Shown here in pieces: positions 1 through 11,468 of a stretch of 64,000 nt of DNA (its first letter is position 1; each line of letters starts with the position of its first letter). The notes beneath the pieces were generated by a model, which ran no database searches, was not told the DNA's origin, and saw nothing but the letters and a program-made list of their open reading frames with translations. Both the position numbers and the translations under genes were made by a program. Origin of the DNA: Papilionanthe hookeriana x Papilionanthe teres (taxonomy: Eukaryota; Streptophyta; Magnoliopsida; Asparagales; Orchidaceae); contig CM040429.1 in the NCBI GenBank assembly GCA_022702705.1, positions 109,035,943 through 109,099,942 on the forward strand. The letters run 5' to 3'.

Positions 1-1724
1 GTATTATTGAAGTGATTTATTTAGGGATTTTTTAAATTAAAGAATAAATATCCTCTTAATAATATCCCTACTTTAATAATTCTAATTTCTATTATTTTCC
101 CAAAATTTCAATTAATTAATTAATTAAAGTTTTATCTTAATTATTTTGAAATGGTTAGTAGGTTTCTACCCTCAATCATTTAAGTTTCAATCATCCAAAA
201 TTAGTTTAAAATCAAATATTTTACCCTCCCCTTTTTAATTAATCCTAAAATTTTAATTAAAGGTTGAAATTTTTTAATTACCATTTTGCCCTTCAAGCTT
301 AATAATTCTATAACTCACTAAATTAAGCTCAAATGAACTTGAAATTTTTATGTAACCTCACTCACATGTCAATTAAGACATTAGAGGAGAAAATGTGATT
401 TTTCTGTATTTAATTTATTTATGTAATTATTTTTAATGGAAAATAGGGGTTTTCAAGGAAAATTCAATAACATGACCAAGGAAATGTTTATATCCTTAAG
501 AAAATTATGGAAAGTTCCTAATGACTAGAGGACCATTTGGACCAATTTTGGGGATTTTGTTGAATTATATTTTATTTATTAGAATTATTTTGAATTTTGG
601 AGTATTAATTTATTTTAAAATAAAATTAAAGTTGAAAAATAGATTTTATATTTTTCTTAAATCTCTTTGACCTCAAGGAGTTCATAGAAACAAATTCTGT
701 ATTTTTTTTATTTTTCTTTGATTTATTAGGATTATTTTAGTGAAAAGGTTGGAAAATACATTTTTTAATATTAAAAATTACATTAAGCCTTTAAAATTCA
801 ATATCTTATCCTAGGGACTTAAGAAAAATATTTGGTTTGTTCCTAAGTAATTAGAATTCAAAATGTGACATTTTGGTGATTTTTAATATTTTTATGATTT
901 TTATTATTTTTTAATTATTAAAAATATTAAAATAATGATAAAAATCAACTTTTTAGAAAATTACAATTTTAATTTTTCTAAGTTCCTCTGATATCGGAGA
1001 AACTCCAAAACCATTTTTGTGAATTTTTGAAAAGTATTTTGTGAGTTATGAATTTTTAAAGTTTAATTTTACCCATTTTGCTTAAGAGGCTTAATCAACC
1101 CATTTGGTGGGGTTAATCAAGTCCAATTGATTTCAAATTTTTACGAGATGTTTCTCTAATCCCAAAGATCAATGGAGAATTGTTTTTAAGTTAATTTGAT
1201 GTGTAGTTAACCCTAATTAATTAAAATTTAATTTTGGGTGTTTAGACCAATTAGGGTTATTCCAAGTGAATTAACTCAAAACTTATTTTTTCTAGGCTCC
1301 TCTGGTTATAAGAAACATCACCAAATTTTCCTAGAATTTATTTCTCAATATACTAATTATTGGAATTAAAATATTCAAAACAGTAACATGCAATTGAAAA
1401 ATCAATAACTTCTCATGGGGATGGCCTCTGACCTTGGAAAATTCAGGGAATGTTCCCAAGTTCAGAGGTTTTAAAAGCCCTATGGTCTCATGCCATGGTG
1501 AATTGCCTATGTGCATGGAGAATTAAAATAGTGCAGAGAGTAAATAAATTATTAAAAATAAAATACTTAATGAAATTAATTGATTTCTTTTCCATATTAT
1601 TCTCCTCTATTAACTGAGCAAGAGGGTATTTTTATTTTATTTTTGTGATTTTTCTACACAAAGTTATGCATTTTTGAAGTTCTGGGTATTTAATAAATAA
1701 GAAAAATCCCTATTTATCTACTTA

Positions 1725-1935
1725 TCCACGCGGCACCACGCAATCCTCGGTAGCTCCGAACGCCCATGCGGTGCATTCCTATTCGACGCCACCATCCGAG
1801 TCAGCGCTCCAGGGGCCCGCGGTTCATGCACCATTGTACTGTCCGGCTCGATCTCGACCGTCCACTCGATACACGCTCGATCCGACGGCTCCTGGTCATC
1901 GTCTACGACTGGTGTGCACCCGTGACCGTCCACAC
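1725..1935. other. CpG-rich islet inside the long LTR
   Basis: About 200 bp of CpG-rich sequence, with repeated CGATC and CGACCGTCC-like words, stands out in otherwise very AT-rich LTR DNA. The corresponding stretch of the plus copy lies at 43230-43440, and a diverged counterpart lies at 17340-17490. In LTR orientation it lies roughly 600-800 bp downstream of the TATA-like box, so it would be in the transcript. Function is unknown. Confidence 0.6.
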
Positions 1936-2524
1936 TAAAACCCTAAGAACTCACTTAATTCTCAACGGATTTTTGTGTTCTTGTGCTCTATGGATTCTTC
2001 TTGAAGAGACGAATACATCTATACGGTGATCATGCATTGAAATTAAGGCATTTGAAATGGAGAATGTTTAGAAGCTCGGGAAGAAGAGAGAGCTCATACC
2101 TTTGCTCAGAGAAGTGTGGCTTCGATCTGAGAGTTGTGTCACATTCGATTGGGTCCAAGCAAGCTCCAGATGAAGTCCCTTGGCCTAGTGAATTTCCTAG
2201 GTACAAAAGTGACCACGGCCGATTACAAAGCTTGGAGGTCGGAAGCAATGGCTGGCTTCGGTGAAGGGGCTTTTACCGGGAAACTTCTCCTCTTGGTCCG
2301 AGTGAAGGTGTAGAGTCAATCAATTTGAGGATTGACTCACTGTGGTGAAGTGTCCTGGTTTTGGGCTTGAGTTTCAACTCTGAAATTGAGCTTACAGAGA
2401 GAAAATGGAAGGGGGATTTCAGTGAGGATCAAGTTCTCCGGGTGTGGAGGAGAGTCTGGAATGATTTTGGCAGAGTTTTCTCAAGGTTTTTATTTAGCCC
2501 CCCTCATGGCCGAGAGAGGTGGGG

Positions 2525-2532
2525 TTTAAATA
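2525..2532 (-). promoter_or_regulatory. Probable LTR TATA box (copy 1)
   Basis: TATTTAAA on the minus strand, in a conserved CTCTCCTATTTAAACC context that recurs at 42653 in the plus copy. Its position inside the LTR fits a retrotransposon core promoter. No start site can be proven from sequence alone. Confidence 0.55.
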
Positions 2533-4914
2533 GGAGAGGCTGGAGGGCCTCTTAGGGGGGTTTGAAGGCTTGGATCAGCTGCTCGGGGAAGAGAAGAACA
2601 GCCATGGTGGCCATTGGGCATGGGGCGGCTCAGCAGGGGAGAATTTCAATGTTAGACTCACATGGTGCTCTCGGGTGTGGTGTTTTCCGGCGATCCAGGT
2701 GGCTGGCCGGCAGGCATGGGTCACCCTTAGGTTCAGGTGAGTCAGGGCTGGGGTTTTGTGTATTCAATTGGTACTTGCTAAGTGTAAAGTGGTTCGATCA
2801 AAATGCAATGGGGGCATGGCTAATTTTGGCTCAATTTGGTCAACTCATGTATTTGGGTTGGGTTCACCTTCCCATGACTTGGTTTTAGGCTTAGGGAATG
2901 AGTTAGGTTAGCAGGTCAAAGGTGGTGAGGTTCCTTTCTAAGATTATTTAAATTAGATTTGGATTTAAGGGAGACATGATTAAGGCTAATGACTTTTAGG
3001 AATTATGGAAAGAGCCTCCTTCCTTTCCTATCTTGGGTATGGTGAGGTGCCCAAAGCCCTCATGGCTCCCATGTGGCTCATGCATGGCTTCATGGCTCAC
3101 CTTTGGCTTGGAAGAAGCTAAGTCAATTTTCATGAAAGAGGTTTTTAGGAATTTTGGTAATTTAGGGGTGATTTGATAGGATTTGGCATATGGCTTAATT
3201 TAGAAAAATTTGATGGCTTAATTAGAACTTAAGGATGATTTCAATTAAAGGTATGATGAGAAGAATTTGTCATATGGGCTTTAGCATGAAGTTTGGGCTT
3301 TTGGAATCATTTTGGAGTGGGCTTTTTAGGAAGGCCTAAGGAAGTGGGCCTTAGGTTTTAAAATAAATTTATGGATGGGAATTTTGTAAAAGGTTGGGCC
3401 AAATAATAGTTGGGTTTGGTTTAGAGATGTGTCATGAGTAATTTGAAATAAATTTGAGGTGGTTTGGGTTTGAATTGGGTGGAGTTTGAGCTTCTTTGGT
3501 AAAGGGGCCAATATAGGTCAAATTGGGCTAATTTGGGCCAATGTTGGGCTAGGGTTGAAATTGATGTAAAATTAATGTTGGGAAATGTTTATGGGGGTAC
3601 TAAAAAGAGTTTTCAACTTTGTTTGGGCTTTAATTTTGGGATTTGGGCCCATTTGGGTTAGGTTTGGGTTTAGGTCAAAAGTGGGAATTTTGGCTTTGGG
3701 TTGGATTTGGGTGGAGTTTAGGTTCAAATTTTGGGCAAATCATGTTAGTGTTTTGTTTGTGGAGATGTTAGGGAAAGTTTATAAAAGGTTTGGGGTCAAT
3801 TGGAATTAAATTGGGTTAGTTTGGGCTAAGTTTGGGTCATGGGTCCAAATTGGGCTTTAAGGTCAAAAGTGAAATTGGATTCAAATGTCAATAAAATTGG
3901 GCTTGGATTTGGTCTAGATTGACATTAGGGATATTTAACTGAAGTTTAGAATTGTATTGGACCAAACTTGGGGTCAATTGGGTTGATTTGGTTTGACATT
4001 GGGTTCACTTTAGGTTAAAAATGGGTCAAATGTGGGGTTTTGGTAAAAGTGGGGTAAATTGGCAAAATTGGCCTATGGTGTAGTTGAACAAAATGAAATT
4101 GAGAATATTTGGGATTTTCTGGAATTTTCTGGGAATTTTTGGAATTTATAAAAGTTTGGCCAAAAGTGTATTTTTAGTGTATTTGGAGTGTATTTTTGGA
4201 AATTTTGGTATATTTGGCTAAGAATGATCAATTTGAGTGATGTGGAAATTTTTGGGATTGGTTTTGAGGAATTTTGGGTGATTTGGAGATTTTGGAAAAT
4301 TTGGGCAATTTCAAGGATTTTTGGTAGGCTTAATGGGTGTAGGGTCCCCGGGGTCAAAAATTGAAATTTTGGAAGAATGAAGATTGATCAAATGTGAGTG
4401 AAATGGAATCACTTTGATTGAGCCATGAAGACATATTAAGCCCATATGAGCCATGAGAGGACTCATTGGAGGCATTCACTATGTTGTTCCTAACCCTCTT
4501 AGCTAGGGGCTTAGGGGTTAAGGTCCATCCATATGAATTACCTACATGGGTCAGGGAGTCAAGTTGGGTATAGGTGTGGTTTTAGGATTTGGATTGTGCG
4601 TGTGAGGGTGTAGTGTGTGGGTGTAGTGATTGTGTAAGTCAACCCTCACCAGACCTGGCCACCCAGGGTAGTCCTAAGGCCAAAGAGTCCTATAGGGAAC
4701 TCATCCTTTAAACCTCCACATTTGATCTCAACCTTTTAGGTGATTAGGGGTCTACAATCATGCTTGTGGGGTTTGCAGGGAGACAAGAAGTGGTTTAAAT
4801 TTCTAAGGGATGGGTCCCAATTCTAGTCCTCTAAGATAGTCAAAGGAAAAGCCTAAGGCTAGATCCTAAACACTAAAGAGGGTAGAGAAGACCTTATCAA
4901 AAATGAGGTCAACA

Positions 4915-5401
4915 CCTGGACCAAAGGGTAAAGTATATATATGCTCCTATTAGTCACTACTACATTAAATTCTAAGCATGTATTTCCTACAACGTATCTA
5001 GGTAATTGCAATAGAAAGGTAGTCTTTAACATCTCAAAATTCTCTAAACCAATTTATCCGGATAAGTTATCTTTTTATTTTAAGTTTTCATTTAGGAATA
5101 GTTATTAGAAAAACCAATTTAATTGACATTCCAAATTAAGGCTTTATAGAATTAGACTAGAATTACCCTAAAAGATTTCTTATCTCGCTTCTCTGTGGGA
5201 TCGATACTGGGGTTTTAAAAGAAAGCCCTATATTACTTGAAACGATATGTGTACTTGTGTAGTACCCCTAGTGTACGATTTATATTTATTTATCAAAACT
5301 TTAATCTTTAATTATCGTACATTAGTCGCTTAATCAGATTTGGGTTCAAGTTTGACCATAATTTTATAAGCTATTTTACTTGCGTAATTGTGGTTGGGTC
5401 A
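4915..5401 (+). repeat. Athila-type LTR, 3' fragment
   Basis: This resembles the 3' part of the plus Athila LTR at 60010-60499. It shares the GGTAAAG...ATGC(T/C)CCTATT block, a 'gggat(c/t)gatactgggg' block, and 'tattacttgaaacgatatgtgtacttgtgtagtacc' style ending (short words only compared). It ends GGTTGGGTCA, matching CGGTCGGGTCA at the end of the intact LTR. Its 5' part is cut off by the long LTR boundary at 4914, and it is followed by leader sequence of another element rather than a tRNA-Asp primer site. It therefore looks like a solo or 3' LTR remnant. Confidence 0.75.
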
Positions 5402-5686
5402 ATCCCCTTCACAACGCATATTGCCTTGGCAAAACTTGTTCACCAATACACCTATTGAGGGTCCGACCCCACAAAATCAAGAAGAAACCTAGAGATTCTG
5501 AATCCCTCTCTTGAAGGATGGTTAAACAAATGGTCATGGAATCGAGGAGAGTTGATAATACTTTCCCAAGAAAGAAATGGGTAAAGCATGTCAACGGAAG
5601 AATAATAATTTGGTCCATGAGGGACATGAATACATTGCCGAAGTATGAATATAATATTTCATGGTCTTAATGAAGAGAGAAACATA
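5402..5686 (-). other. Leader of minus-strand long-LTR element
   Basis: On the minus strand this follows the primer site at 5687-5704 and resembles the leader at 47657-47880 of the plus element (for example the 'GTATTCATGTCCCTCATGGA' versus 'GTATCCATGTCTCTAGTGGA' words). It is untranslated leader, cut off at 5402 by an Athila LTR fragment, so the body of this element is missing here. Confidence 0.65.
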
Positions 5687-5704
5687 TCCCCAGCGGAGTC
5701 GCCA
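5687..5704 (-). other. Primer binding site, tRNA-Arg type
   Basis: The minus strand reads TGGCGACTCCGCTGGGGA, identical to the site at 47639-47656. It is separated by 6 bases from the LTR end at 5711. It pairs with the 3' end of a plant tRNA-Arg ending in ...CGGAGTCG-CCA. From memory, this type is used by Ogre/Tat-lineage gypsy elements. Confidence 0.85.
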
Positions 5705-5710
5705 GAAAAT

Positions 5711-6375
5711 TGTCAGCTGTTAAAAAGCTCTATTATATATTTAATTTAATATAGTGCATATGTATTTTTAGAAAGTATAATTTTTAATTTTAAAATATGA
5801 AATCAAACTGATCCCATATAATTAATAGTTTAAAAAATCAAGCACTTCACTGCAAGCCATGTATCTCTCCCGAAGAATGGATACATTCCTTAGTGGTGAG
5901 GCTTGATCAAATAAACTAAAGAATCCATAACATCTGTTTGGTCTGCGGACCATTTATGTTGACCGGAAATTTCCCTAATATAGCATGAAGCAACTAGATA
6001 GGGTTTACATTAATATTGGGTCTTTAAGTTTTCTATAAGGACAAGCCCCTATAGTTAATTACATCTTAGATAACCGAAGTCACCTAAGAAAACTCTTGAT
6101 ATAGATCAGGAAATATTTATATTCATCACTTCTAAAAGGTAGGATTTTTCAAGAAAATGTAATAATGGGAAATTTAATAGGTCAGTAGCTCAAGTTTTGG
6201 AATAGTTATTGTAGAAATCCAATGGAAAAGAAAGCTAGGGGAAAGACATAGCTCCAAGGAAAATCTTGGTGTCCTCCCAAACTATCCTATGGTTTGGCTT
6301 CAATTTGAGATGTTTATTTAATGTTTCATGATCCCATACCGATAGATATAAGTGCTTACAAATATGATATGAAAA
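5711..6375 (-). repeat. Long LTR, 3' end (minus; split copy D)
   Basis: The minus strand matches the last ~700 bp of the plus LTR (46925-47633) and ends ...GCTGACA directly before the primer site. Shared landmarks are 'AGAGTTTTCTTAGGTGA', 'TTAACTATAGGGGCTTG' and 'TGATTTCATAT'. Similarity stops near 6376, where Athila-derived sequence begins. The LTR resumes at 14040 on the far side of the Athila copy. Confidence 0.8.
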
Positions 6376-6436
6376 TTGGCAACGGCGCCAAAAACTTGGG
6401 CCGCGAGGAATATAAGTGCAACGGATGCCAAAAACT
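6376..6436 (-). repeat. Tandemly duplicated tRNA-Asp primer site beyond Athila 3' LTR
   Basis: Two copies, 40 bases apart, of CCAAAAACTTGG lie at 6388-6399 and 6428-6439. On the minus strand they read TTTTTGGCATCCGTTGCA and TTTTTGGCGCCGTTGCC, that is, a degenerate and a good tRNA-Asp primer site. A primer site belongs after a 5' LTR, yet here it follows the LTR on the side opposite to this element's pol. The layout suggests recombination with another copy or a tandem-element remnant. Confidence 0.7.
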
Positions 6437-7787
6437 TGGTTCCGCTGGATAAATGTGCTGATGATTTAAGATATGAAAATAATGATTTTATAATATGGGA
6501 TACTACGCAAGTAAACGTATCGTTTATCAAGTAATATAGGACCTTCTGATTAAGCCCCGACATATCGAACCCATAGGAAAAATGTAAAATCTTTAAAGGA
6601 ATTTAGAAAATTATCTTTTTACTTTCTTTAATTGTTTTTGAAATAGTATGTCTTGATTTTGAAAAGTTTTAGGAAGTTGATTTGTCTTTTGAAATTTTCT
6701 TAATAAAATGCTAAGCAATGAAAGTAAAGGTTTCAATAACTAATAACAATGGATGTAAAAATACTATTAACTAAAATATTTTTTTCTTTCCTTTCATGAA
6801 GTAGTAATAATTCTTAAAGTATTATTGTGGAAGTATTTAAATTTTGTTATGACAGATAGAAGAAAATGTGTTTTTTACCATTACTTGGTTCTATAAAGAA
6901 CATAGGTTAATTTGAAATTTATATTATTTTGAACATGGTTAGGCAGGGAAGATACCAGTCTCTCACTCTAGAGTTCCCTCGATTCCCACCATCTGGGGGC
7001 TAACTTCTCATAACGAAACTCAAAACTTTAACCCAAATTAGGGGGTTTTATCCTGTCACTCTAAAATCTTTTAATTTTACTCCCTTCTATAAAATATCTT
7101 CTAATATTACATTCACTTATATGGACTACAGTTCTCACCCATATAATTGCATGTGATTCCTACTAACTTTAATGAGATAATACCGCATTGGATCTTACAT
7201 AATCTCAAGAAATTTTACAACTTAACGAGCCAAATTAAGAAGTAAACAAAGTTCTCAGAATCAATCTTCACAACTTCTTCCAACTTTTAAACACTGATAC
7301 TTTCCACAACAATTCTCTTTAAATTAATTACTAATCCATTTTAAGAAAGAAAAAGATAAAGTAAACTACTTAGAATGCATTGAGAAAATATAAAAACACA
7401 TTGATTTGAAATTAAAAATAATAAGAAAATAATAAACAAAAGCAAGTATTGATAAACTAAATAAAATTTAACACTTATATGAAAATCCTCTCCACAAGAT
7501 TAAGGAAGTTCCTCTGAAACTTTTCTCTTCGCTAAACTACTCCTCAGAGCAAATCACCAAACTCCGATGACTCAGAATACAGACTTCAGATTTCAATAAA
7601 AACTAAACTAAAAGAAAGAAAAGAAGTGAGAGAAGAACTTTTAACTCCGAACCTTTTCTCCTTTCTACTTTCTACTCCTACTCTAAATAAAAACTTAAAA
7701 TGCAGTGGAAGAATCTCCTAATTTCCTCTCTTCGAAATACAGTGAAGAGCCTCTTCAATTCTTCACTTCTTCACTTCTAAGACTCTC

Positions 7788-7795
7788 TTTAAATA
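7788..7795 (-). promoter_or_regulatory. Probable Athila LTR TATA box
   Basis: TATTTAAA on the minus strand, about 405 bp into the LTR. The plus Athila LTR has CTATAAATAGG at a roughly similar distance (about 555 bp). A core promoter is expected in this part of the LTR. Confidence 0.45.
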
Positions 7796-7975
7796 GTGAA
7801 CCAAAAGGTGCCTTGGTGTCTCTTCAAAATGTGTCCAGATTCGATGTTTCTACTTAGGAACGCACCCCTTCATTCAAATTTTCCGCCCAAAGGAAGTTAT
7901 GGACGTTACCACCAAGAGTTGCATCCATTACCTTTTGAATTTGGCACCAAATCTAATTAAAGTTTGATTTATAAC

Positions 7976-8020
7976 TGTGGCGGCTAAGTGCCGGCCAAGC
8001 GGCGCTTAGCCGCCAGTGCC
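7976..8020. repeat. GC-rich hairpin in Athila LTR
   Basis: An inverted repeat with arms GGCGGCTAAGTGCC and GGCGCTTAGCCGCC (13 of 14 pair) around a short GC-rich spacer, in very AT-rich surroundings. Related words recur at 10346-10428 and 11426-11468 in the same element, and at 51191-51220 and 51428-51460 in the plus Athila LTR. Confidence 0.75.
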
Positions 8021-8199
8021 AAATTTTTTATTTTTAATTTTTTTGCTCCAAATTTGATCCAATATAGCTCCTTTCATCATGACCATCCATTTTCATCATA
8101 CCTGCAAGAAAAACACAAAATACCTTCCATTAAAGTGCAATATCATTAAAAATAGGTATAAAAATGTGCATAAAAATACTATATATTTTAGGTGTATCA

Positions 8200-8213
8200 A
8201 AATCCCCAAACTT
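8200..8213 (-). other. Polypurine tract of minus Athila
   Basis: The minus strand reads AAGTTTGGGGATTT immediately before the LTR start TGATACACC. This is the expected position and composition for the plus-strand primer of a gypsy element. Confidence 0.75.
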
Positions 8214-8820
8214 AAAATGTTACTTGTCCTCAAGTGACAGTTAATCTCATAAAATATTTTAGCATGCAAATTATGTAATGAGTTTCTTAGGAAGATAACA
8301 AAATTTTGTTCTAGAAATGGAATAGTCTAATTTAGAAAAAATCTCAGTAATTAAAAACAACTTAAAGTTTAGAAAGTTCTTAAGTAAAGGAAAGTGATAA
8401 ATAAACATCTCTATCTGTTTCAGAAATATTTGTAGATTTTTCAAAATATATGATTCAAACATTTATTTTTCTAACTTAAAAATTTTTATGTGAAAAATAA
8501 TTTTACTTACTATATTACAACTTTAAGCTTTAGATTTTCTCTGATCTTATATCTCAAAATTTAGGTATGAAACCAATTTTTGATTGGGCCCTTAAATCCT
8601 CAAGCTTCTCCCTTTTCATATACTATTTTTCTCATTTTTTTATTTTTTTTAATTTTTTTTATTTTTTTATAAGGTAAGGACTATCCAGAGAAAAATAGTA
8701 CAACTATAATCTACATACTATCAGGGTTCACATCATAATTCAATCATCAAACAAAATACTAGATGAAGCATAAAAAAACACAACACAACAACACAATAAC
8801 TAAAACAAACACACATACAA
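8214..8820 (-). other. Athila 3' untranslated region
   Basis: AT-rich sequence between the accessory ORF stop and the polypurine tract, with T-rich runs at 8630-8670. No convincing coding sequence is seen. Confidence 0.6.
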
Positions 8821-9969
8821 CTACTCTTCATCCTCATCATCATCATCTTCTTCCTTGTTCCAATCTCTGGATGGCACATAAGGTATATAGAATGGATGAG
8901 GTGGAATCTCAGCACTCTAATCTCCTCTAATCAGTCTATCCAAATATTGCTGATAATTCTCCTCATATTCATCATGTTTTACAATATATCACTCAACATT
9001 ATCCAGCTTACCATCCATACCTCTCACATGCTCTCGAGTAAGATTCACTTTTTTCAAAATCTTTCTTAATAAACCAGTCTCTGAATCAGTAGATGACGAA
9101 TCACGTAAAGTAGAAGCACGAGAAGTAGAAGCAGCAGAAGCAGAAGTAGTAGAAGCCCTACCAAATCCTCCTCTCCAACCACACTCTGAATGTACAGTGT
9201 AAGCACCAACGTTTACACCGGTAATTGGTCTCAATGGTCGAAGTACCTCTTCCCGTGTCTCAAATCTCACTCCAGATCTTTCACATAATGAATGAATCAA
9301 AGAAGGAAATCCCATACCTGTAGTCGTGGTTGATCTAGCACAGTTCAAAACATAATCATAAATTATCCCTCCAATGTCAATAGACTTCCCATGCTGAATA
9401 CAATGGTTCAACACAGCTCTTTCTCTCGTCACTTGACTTGTATGACTTGAAGGTAACAACTTAGATGAGATAAAATAATGTCATGCCTTAGAAATGACAT
9501 TGAATTTGGAAGCAGGAAAGTTCAATCTTCTATCATTTGTAATTTTCCATAATCCTCTTCCATCAGTCAGAAACTCCATAATCTCATCTAATTCTCCTTC
9601 CGAAGCATGATAGTTAGAATAAAAACAAAACATAACAGGAGGTAGTCCATAAAAGGTATTGATTGCACCTGAAGAAAAGTTTACTTCATGCCTTCTAACC
9701 ATCACTTGATTTTCCTCTGCAGCAGGTAAATTTGCATAAAATTCTCTTACAACAGAAACAACAGCAACAGCAGAGAAGCAACGGTTATTCTGCCAGTTTT
9801 TTCTTGCAATCATATCTTCAATCACCTCTCCTGGCTTACTAAACACTCGCTCAGGAATCAGCTTACGTGATTGCAATGCATCGACGTAGCGTTCCTCAGC
9901 CCTCAAACTAACAAATTTGTCAGAATCAAATTTTATCTTATCTCGAGCACGCTTTGACTTTGGATCCAT
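8821..9969 (-). pseudogene. Athila accessory ORF (putative plant transposon protein domain), broken
   Basis: From ATG at 9967-9969 one reading frame of 383 codons runs to TAG at 8821-8823, interrupted by three in-frame stops at 9481-9483 (TGA), 8989-8991 (TGA) and 8917-8919 (TAG). The first ~160 residues carry FVSLRAEERY, RKLIPERVF and FYANLP motifs. I recognise these as the 'putative plant transposon protein' domain found in proteins from Athila-like elements (recalled, not searched). The middle has helix-rich sequence with RERAVLNHCI; the tail is acidic (EEDDDDEDEE). Position downstream of pol matches the env-like/accessory ORF slot of Athila. No signal peptide or clear membrane segment is visible, so an envelope role is not supported. 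The two TGA stops sit where TGG (Trp) would be expected, and the TAG fits a CAG change; all are C-to-T type changes. Confidence 0.75.
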
Positions 9970-10345
9970 CTCTATAAATTCACGAAAAATTCACCATTAA
10001 TTCCAAAATCAAACTAAACTTGCTAAATTATCTTCCAAAAGATGTTTTCACTAAATCCAAGTAATTTATCAAGCTTTTCCTCAAATTTTCACCATTAATA
10101 GTGATTTTAAGATCTTCGATAATGTACTCAAAATACATGGTGAAAATAAAAAATTTTTACTTAGGAGTAGTGCTCTTACCTCAAGGAATCCAAATCTAAC
10201 ATTTTTTTTTGAGATCGGCTTTTAAATGATCCACAATATGATACCCTAGGCTCCTCTTTCGCGGCAAAACATAGGTTGAAGATGACAGGGCGGTTGAAAA
10301 TGGCAAATTTCGGGTTTTTAACTAACGAGAAACAAATTTTGCGAA

Positions 10346-10428
10346 CTGGCGCTTAAGCGCGAACATTCGGCACTTAGCCGCAAAATCTAGCGCGTAAGCG
10401 CCGGCAGTCTGACGCTTAGCCGCCAGTA
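10346..10428. repeat. GC-rich palindromic cluster in Athila internal region
   Basis: Contains GGCGCTTAAGCGC, GGCACTTAGCCGC, GCGCGTAAGCGCCGG and CGCTTAGCCGCCAG words in about 85 bp. It is non-coding, between the two accessory ORFs, and related to the hairpin in the LTR at 7976. Confidence 0.7.
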
Positions 10429-10823
10429 CCCAAATTTTTATAATTAAAGTATATGCACTAAATCACTTTGTTAATTACCCTTAATTAGTCCACAATAATT
10501 AATTCTTCCACATAAGTCTTCTGATACTCCAAATCAAAGTTAAATAATCATTGATTCCACACACATTTCACAAAAACACAAACTTATATTCAAATAAACA
10601 CAACATTTAATACAACGCTAGAATTTCTATCCAAATGTGAAGGATAAAATTCTTAAAATACAAGACACTATAATATTAAACTAATAAGTATACATCTCTA
10701 AGATGTACCCACCACGTCATCAGGCATATATAAAAACACTAAACACACCAAACATGAACTCAACAATAACACTTACATAACACATTAAGACACTAAACAG
10801 ATACAAACAAAACACATTTAATT

Positions 10824-11223
10824 TCACTCTCCATTAGGCAGAATATAACCAAGACCACTATTATTCTCATTTGACCCTTCAGGAATGTAGATTTGATAGA
10901 ATGGGCGATCATTATTCATTCTTATATCATCTTCTTCAATCCATTTATATTTCACAAACATCGCTTTATCTATTTCTTCCACATACCTCGAATGATTGAA
11001 TTGCATCTTGAGTTTCCATCCCATGTGATCTAGTTGTAAGGTAATATCATTGATTTTTGCTTCCATTGAAGTCACTCGGGCTTCAGTTTTTGCAATCATC
11101 TCTGTTATACCTTGAATACTAACTGACTGGATATCCATTAAATAACTCCTTAGCACTATCACTAATGAACTTACTTTTATCAGAATCTTGCTTCTTCTTC
11201 ATCTCGTTCTCCCAGGAAGACAT
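10824..11223 (-). pseudogene. Second Athila accessory ORF, frameshifted
   Basis: An ATG at 11221-11223 opens a frame beginning MSSWENEMKKK that hits a stop after about 34 codons. A neighbouring frame (ORF 10824-11162) then continues with VSIQGITEMIAK and a heptad-like segment rich in E, K, I and M (likely coiled coil), followed by NDRPFYQIYIPEG and the end GYILPNGE. The frameshift falls near 11115-11130. The layout resembles the C-terminal half of the ORF at 8821-9969 (coiled region, a ..FY.IY.P motif, acidic or polar tail), so it could be a diverged partial duplicate. Function is unknown. Confidence 0.5.
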
Positions 11224-11425
11224 GATGCTCTTCAAAATTTTTTTCTTAGACTTCAGAAATGAAATTTGGACTTAGGGTAAGTGTTTCTATCAAGTCTAGT
11301 CCTTTTTATAGACTTGGGAGATGCTATAATATTCCCTTAGATGTTTAGAATCTTCTAAATAACTCTCATAACTCCTCCCACATGATCTAGGCTTCAAATA
11401 CACATTTTTCACGTTTTTTATAACT

Positions 11426-11468
11426 GTGGCGCCTAAGCGCTAACTAGTCGGTGCTTAGCCGCCAGTGC
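11426..11468. repeat. GC-rich palindromic island downstream of Athila pol
   Basis: GTGGCGCCTAAGCGCT and GGTGCTTAGCCGCCAG form imperfect inverted words. This is the third such island in this element. Confidence 0.7.

Larger units (their letters stand above)
1..4914 (-). repeat. Long LTR of Tat/Ogre-like family, copy 1 (5' part, runs off left edge)
   Basis: Read on the minus strand, this begins at 4914 with TGTTGACCTCATTTTT, the same terminus seen at 15120 and 17889 on the plus strand. It then follows the plus copy at 17889-19910 and 42470-45130 with clear similarity throughout. Shared landmarks include a G-poor CCCAAA-rich tract (3300-4350), a TATA-like box near 2525, a CpG-rich islet (1725-1935) and AT-rich DNA with TTAATTAA tracts (1-1500). 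No coding capacity is evident; short reading frames here are by-products of base skew. It is not preceded by a purine tract at 4915, so it may be a solo LTR or a rearranged copy. Assignment to Tat/Ogre is inferred from the primer site of related copies. Confidence 0.75.
6437..8199 (-). repeat. Athila 3' LTR (about 1.76 kb)
   Basis: On the minus strand it starts TGATACACC right after the polypurine tract. It follows the plus Athila LTR (50975-60499 minus its insert, about 1.78 kb) in order: AT-rich start, GC-rich hairpin about 200 bp in, TATA box near 7788, then a 'tattacttgataaacgat' style 3' block at 6490-6545. The end is set at 6437 because a primer-site-like copy follows directly; an alternative end is 6397. 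Confidence 0.8.

Noticed and set aside
1766..2029. 87-codon frame whose tail resembles one at 43151-43411
   Set aside because: Both are antisense to the LTR, and the similarity is explained by the LTR nucleotide match; the N-terminal halves differ fully.
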